The translations under genes and the position numbers were made by a program. Below, piece by piece: positions 61,301 through 64,000 of a DNA stretch of 64,000 bases; position 1 is the first letter of the stretch, and the number at the start of each line of letters is the position of its first letter. The notes under the pieces were generated by a model. The model saw only the letters and a program-made list of their open reading frames with translations. It ran no database searches and was not told where the DNA came from. Source of the stretch: Salvelinus alpinus (lineage: Eukaryota > Chordata > Actinopteri > Salmoniformes > Salmonidae); contig NC_092120.1 of NCBI RefSeq assembly GCF_045679555.1, forward strand, positions 3,907,079 through 3,971,078. Reading direction: 5' to 3'.

Positions 61301-64000
61301 CACAGAGAAGGTTTGAACATTCAGTAATGACAAGTTATTAAGGACATGATGATTGATCAAAGGAAGCACAATTTCAAGGGAAAAAGTAGTACTATAAAAC
61401 CTCATGTTGGGGATAATGGTGTATGAGTTACCTCACCCTCCAGGTGTGTGAGTAACACATTGATGTTGGGGATCATGGTGTATGAGATACCTCACCCTCC
61501 AGGTGTGTGAGTAACACATTGATGTTGGGGATAACGGTGTATGAGTTACCTCACCCTCCAGGTGTGTGAGTAACACATTGATGTTGGGGATCATGGTGTA
61601 TGAGTTACCTCACCCTCCAGGTGTGTGAGTAACACATTGATGTTGGGGATCATGGTGTATGAGATACCTCACCCTCCAGGTGTGTGAGAACACATTGATG
61701 TTGGGGATCATGGTGTATGAGTTACCTCGCCCTCCAGGTGTGTGAGTAACACACTGATGTTGGGGATCATGGTGTCGGGGACCAGGGTGCCCAGTTCAGA
61801 CAGGAAGCTGGAGAAGGCCTTGACCCCTGACCCCTCTCTGGCCAGCTCCTCACTAGACTTCTGACCGATCTCTCTGAGAGAGGAGGTTCAGTATAGAAAA
61901 CAGGGCATCAGAACAGAGACGTCATACACATTCCAACTCAAGTCGCTAATATGTTTCTCTCGGGACAAAAAGGACATGACACGAGGACCTTAAGACATTC
62001 TAGCGGAAAATGATACACCAATACAAAAAGTAATCTCTTCGACTGACCTCATGACCTCTCCTACAATAGCCTTGACTCCATACTCAGTGCTCCACACAGA
62101 CACAGCCTGGGCACACACTGACGACAGCTGATCAAAGTGCTGCAGCAGCTGGATCACCTTCACACTGGCACCTGTGGATGGAGAGAGCGAGAGAGGACAT
62201 CAGTACAATGCTTCACTTGAACACCATACCACTAATAAAAAGGCAGTGGCGCAGTAATATTCAAATGCATCAGTATAGGTTCTATGGAGCTGTCTAAAAA
62301 CAGTGATTTGGGGGTGTTGAGTTACTGACCCAGGAGGTGGTTGTATTTCTTGACCTGCACCCCCAGCAGGTGAATGATGGCGTCTCTGGTGGGCTTGTTC
62401 TTTACGTGGCTGATGGTTGGGTTCTCCAGGAGCTTATAGCAGCAGCATGTCACACAGCTGAGGACACACAAGAATACTGTAAGTCATATAGACTGCTGCT
62501 CATCGCTCACTATGTTCTCTACCTAGAGTGAAACCCCACAAACCCATGTTTCCTCCAGCCCCACACACTCATCCACAGTCTGGCCCTCTCACCTGATGAA
62601 CTCCTCCTCGACCAAAGAGAGGCTCCAGAGGGAGCGGATGTCCAGCTGAAGGAGCTGGGTTAGAGCCTGCAGCACCGTCTCCCTCTCAGAGTCCCACTGT
62701 AGTAAACCTTCTCCTGCAACCTTCCCCTTCTTACTGCCCTGAGGGAGTCAACAGAAAGAAAGTTCACTTCAAACTGTCAACACAGTACAGAACTAAGGAG
62801 GGTTGAGATTCTAGAATGACTATACTGTACTATCCTTATGCAGTTACAATATCCTTATGCAGTTAGAGTGACTCCTTGTTTATGGGGCCACTATGCATAG
62901 CAGTCACAAAGGTGGTTTTTGAATGCCCTCAGATTACCAAAGAAAAATGTCATAGCCATAGCAAAGGCTATCAACGAAGAGTTGTGTCTCCTTGCCAACT
63001 GAAACATATTCTCACACTCACACAAAGACTTTCAGCAGCCTCCGTCCTGCCTTCTCCCATGTCTCTGGGATGGGCAGAGGATGAGGAGGACTGCTAGTTT
63101 ACTGTAGGTGGGCCCTTACAGCAGAGCAGCCAATCTTCACCACTCTGCCAAGATTACCCACCAATCAGGAGGAAGGAGCACACACTCTCAGCCTGATTGG
63201 CTCATACTTGCCATGATCTCATCACTGGGCATTAGTGCATGTATTAAATTACTATAGCATGCTATGAGACTACATAATCAAATGTGACTGTTTGGAGAAT
63301 GACCTACCTTACTGGGTGCAGTGACGATACTCTGCCTGTAAGAGTCACTCTCCAGGATTTCTGTGAGCTTGCAGAGGAGGAACACACTCATTTTGACAGC
63401 ATTGAGCTGCTCCTTGCGGTCCGGTGCGGAGAGTGAGGCATTGAGGAGGAGGGAGGGCAGGGAGACGGACAGGCCACTCACCACTAATAGAGAACGCAAT
63501 GAAATACGGATGAGGACTTCGGCTGAATAGTGAGCACTAGCAGGCACAGGTATGCCATCATGTGTATAAGTTGAATGACATTTCAACACACACCATCACA
63601 AACACTGACCTTGTATGAGTAACTCCAGGGTGTCCTCTTTCACACTCATGTCCACTTTATGACAATGCCTGTGACATACAATAATATGCAACATGAGTCA
63701 ATTCGAGAAATTACATCATAGTTGTCGTAGGTTTAAGAAATAAAAATACAATAATTTGGGTAAATGTAGCTACTCACTGCAGCACAGTGTAACCCGTGTC
63801 GAAGTGTTCCAGGATGCACAATGGACCCTGGCTTCTCAGTGCAGCCTTGAAACCTGGAAAATATATAGAATAGTAAAGGAGTTGAGTTGCTTGGTCAGAT
63901 TTCAGGAGGACAATATTCTAACAATTATAATTCTGTAACAAACTCTGGGATATTTACTGTTGAGATGGGAGGGAAGTTGTTTAGGGGAGACGACATCCTG
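46310..64000 (-). CDS. Condensin complex subunit 1 (CAP-D2), 5' end off window
   Basis: 31 exons, 5' to 3': 64000..63958 (partial), 63853..63778, 63668..63610, 63483..63308, 62738..62593, 62457..62330, 62171..62048, 61873..61726, 61293..61096, 60393..60259, 60179..60092, 59476..59284, 58982..58864, 58246..58031, 57889..57715, 57138..57054, 56756..56620, 54920..54788, 53337..53262, 53170..52949, 52732..52563, 52066..51955, 51870..51747, 51643..51488, 49693..49516, 48350..48256, 47973..47893, 47531..47348, 47100..46932, 46802..46677, 46392..46310. All phases agree; 1,384 residues are visible, lacking only about 35 N-terminal ones. Landmarks shared with human NCAPD2: ILEHFDTGYTVL, LLQLDIRSLW, VGEVMREIGQKSSEEL, VDASLGTIQCLEEI, TEAELIRKICETELL, VKGQVSEVAVLLIDPQ, KERQTESLVEKLCQRFR, LRRGAKPQ, and an acidic/basic C-terminal tail. 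It is a HEAT-repeat subunit of condensin I that shapes mitotic chromosomes. Four introns host scaRNA genes. Confidence 0.97.
47252..47269. repeat. Poly-G run
   Basis: A run of about 18 G on the plus strand (poly-C in the transcript) in the intron between exons 28 and 29. Confidence 0.85.
48450..49471 (-). mobile_element. Tc1-like transposon, internally deleted, carrying a small insertion
   Basis: Flanked by TA; termini CAGTGCATTCGGAAAGTATT and, inverted, CAGTGCCTTCGTGACGTATT, the Sleeping Beauty-related salmonid family. Minus-strand remnant at 48969-48779 encodes LDLNPIEHLWRDLKIAVQQR and the transposase C-terminus; the upstream half is missing. At 48719-48778 a piece reading ACATTTACATTTAAGTCATT and TAGCAGACGCTCTTATCC, typical of a fish SINE/LINE tail, interrupts it. 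It lies in the intron between exons 25 and 26. Confidence 0.88.
49700..51220. other. ncapd2 intron between exons 24 and 25
   Basis: Apart from the minisatellite at its 5' end I recognise nothing here. Confidence 0.4.
51226..51505 (-). repeat. 37-bp minisatellite carrying the exon 24 donor, 8 copies
   Basis: On the transcribed strand the unit is the last 25 nt of exon 24 (CCTGGACCCAGAACCTCTAT plus ACCAG) and the first 12 nt of the intron (GTAATCCAAACA). Donor-equivalent positions are 51488 (real exon end), 51451, 51414, 51377, 51340, 51305, 51268 and 51231. One unit is 35 bp, and the one at 51414 lost the AG|GT context (ATGTAA). Confidence 0.93.
53385..54742. mobile_element. Non-autonomous hAT-type element, about 1.36 kb
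   Basis: Terminal inverted repeats TAGGGCTGACCCC and, inverted, TAGGGCTGTCCC. The flanking 8 bp read AACCTCTA on the left (53377-53384) and GACCTCTA on the right (54743-54750), a hAT-sized target duplication with one change. Subterminal repeats TTGGTCGACC occur near both ends (53433, 54703). No transposase remains. A Tc1 piece is embedded at 54285-54597. Located in the intron between exons 18 and 19. Confidence 0.78.
54285..54597 (+). mobile_element. Tc1-like fragment within the hAT element
   Basis: Matches the 3' part of a salmonid Tc1 family: AAGCTGGATGTGGAGGTCCT at the left, and CTGGGATCTTTTATTTCAGC, GGGACCAACACTTTACATGT, TATATTTTTGTTCAGT at the right end. Internal deletion; no transposase. 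Confidence 0.7.
54960..56238. other. ncapd2 intron between exons 17 and 18
   Basis: Unique sequence; apart from the scaRNA gene at its 5' end I see nothing recognisable. Confidence 0.4.
56243..56552 (-). ncRNA. U85/SCARNA10-type scaRNA, copy 1 (type A)
   Basis: A 310-nt composite C/D and H/ACA RNA, 67 nt downstream of the exon 17 donor. Closing stem GCCC/GGGC; box C AATGATGA; box D CTGA at 56250-56247. The element before box D, TCTTTGGTAAT, pairs with U5 snRNA nucleotides 42-51, and the fifth base from box D is the G opposite C45, so it should direct 2'-O-methylation there. The hairpin at 56427-56482 has a GGCCGG/CCGGCC base. Its pocket has AATCTT on the left (pairs with U5 48-53) and GTAAGG on the right (pairs with 40-45), placing U46 for pseudouridylation, and ACA follows. 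A stem-loop CCAACT/AGTTGG exposes GAATGAGAG with the UGAG CAB box for Cajal-body targeting. Box H is not clear. Confidence 0.92.
56821..57020. repeat. 63-bp tandem repeat, three copies
   Basis: Three nearly identical 63-bp units (starting GAAGACAGG/GATGACAGG at 56821, 56884, 56947), plus a partial fourth at 57010, in the intron between exons 16 and 17. No splice site is included. Confidence 0.95.
59744..60050 (-). ncRNA. U85/SCARNA10-type scaRNA, copy 2 (type A, probably decaying)
   Basis: 307 nt, 41 nt downstream of the exon 11 donor, closely related to copy 1. Closing stem GCCC/GGGC, box C GTGATGA, box D CTGA, and the H/ACA hairpin with GGCCGG/CCGGCC base and AATCTT/GTAAGG pocket are kept. 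Two functional sites differ. The methylation guide reads TCTTTGTTAAT, so the base opposite U5 C45 is U (plus-strand A at 59756) instead of G. The 5' loop reads GAAAGAG, without the UGAG CAB box. The pseudouridylation half could still work, but the methylation half should not. Retargeting cannot be excluded. Confidence 0.85.
60670..60979 (-). ncRNA. U85/SCARNA10-type scaRNA, copy 3 (type B)
   Basis: 310 nt, 116 nt downstream of the exon 9 donor. Closing stem AATGCCC/GGGCATT (7 bp), box C GTGATGA, box D CTGA, methylation guide TCTTTGGTAAT with G opposite U5 C45. The H/ACA hairpin keeps the same pocket as type A, but its base is GGTGGG/CCCACC, both strands changed together. ACA follows. The 5' stem-loop CAATC/GATTG exposes ATGCTGAGA with UGAG. 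The region between ACA and box D differs almost completely from type A, with its own stems. Confidence 0.92.
61405..61745 (-). repeat. 59-bp minisatellite carrying the exon 8 donor, 6 copies
   Basis: On the transcribed strand the unit is about the last 50 nt of exon 8 (ACACCATGATCCCCAACATC ... GGAGGGCGAG) plus about 9 nt of intron (GTAACTCAT). Donor-equivalent positions are 61726 (real exon end), 61668, 61609, 61550, 61491 and 61432; one unit is 58 bp. Confidence 0.95.
62922..63233 (-). ncRNA. U85/SCARNA10-type scaRNA, copy 4 (type B)
   Basis: 312 nt, 74 nt downstream of the exon 4 donor, very similar to copy 3. Closing stem AATGCCC/GGGCATT, box C GTGATGA, box D CTGA, guide TCTTTGGTAAT with G opposite U5 C45, hairpin base GGTGGG/CCCACC with AATCTT/GTAAGG pocket, and ACA. 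UGAG is present in the 5' loop (GGCTGAGA), although the stem below it is weaker than in copy 3. It looks functional. Confidence 0.91.

Noticed and set aside
56243-63233. The four similar intronic segments as an unknown SINE family
   Set aside because: They have no box A/B or LINE-type tail, share one strand and one position relative to donors, and show C/D and H/ACA architecture with U5 complementarity, so an RNA gene explains them better.

Overview
The window is vertebrate, and the repeats point to a salmonid fish. The salmonid-type pieces are an HpaI-type tRNA-derived SINE, several Tc1/mariner families with long inverted repeats, L2-like and I/Nimb-like LINEs, and very long CA and minisatellite arrays. 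The host genes are intron-rich with GT-AG junctions. All five protein genes lie on the minus strand, so the window reads right to left as ncapd2 (5' end off the right edge), a C-type natriuretic peptide gene, gapdh, a neuropsin-class opsin, and iffo1 (3' exons off the left edge). From general knowledge, NCAPD2, GAPDH and IFFO1 are neighbours on human 12p13; the opsin and the natriuretic peptide sit between them here. I assembled 31 ncapd2 exons, 10 gapdh coding exons, 8 opsin exons, 2 CNP coding exons and 2 iffo1 exons by hand. Every junction keeps frame.

Layout. 1-5027: a 42-bp minisatellite with a higher-order 1,050-bp period. 5565-9180: an L2-like LINE broken up by a second LINE, an inverted LINE piece and a Tc1 copy. 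9781-17863: iffo1 exon 2 (its donor abuts a CA/GT tract of about 150 bp), a long intron with an I/Nimb-like LINE and a full-length Tc1 element, then exon 1. 18760-26800: the opsin gene. 29389-29566: SINE. 30339-34590: gapdh. 35870-39450: an L2-like LINE, a SINE-like piece, a solo LTR and a fold-back MITE. 40012-40658: 38-bp minisatellite. 41649-43366: CNP gene. 43738-44187: 26-bp minisatellite. 46310-64000: ncapd2.

Two results stand out. First, four introns of ncapd2 each carry a 307-312 nt RNA gene of the U85/SCARNA10 type. Each has box C, box D, a closing stem, an H/ACA hairpin with box ACA, and in three of the four a UGAG CAB box. The element upstream of box D pairs with U5 snRNA so that C45 is the nucleotide specified by the box D+5 rule. 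The hairpin pocket pairs on both sides of U5 U46. The copies form two paralogous types, and the basal hairpin stem changes on both strands between them (GGCCGG/CCGGCC versus GGTGGG/CCCACC).

Second, several minisatellites are made of splice junctions. In the opsin gene a 66-bp unit holding the exon 2 acceptor and the start of transmembrane helix 1 is present 12 times, in frame and without stops. In ncapd2, the donors of exon 24 (37-bp unit, 8 copies) and exon 8 (59-bp unit, 6 copies) are amplified in the same way, but use of an extra donor there would soon meet a stop codon.
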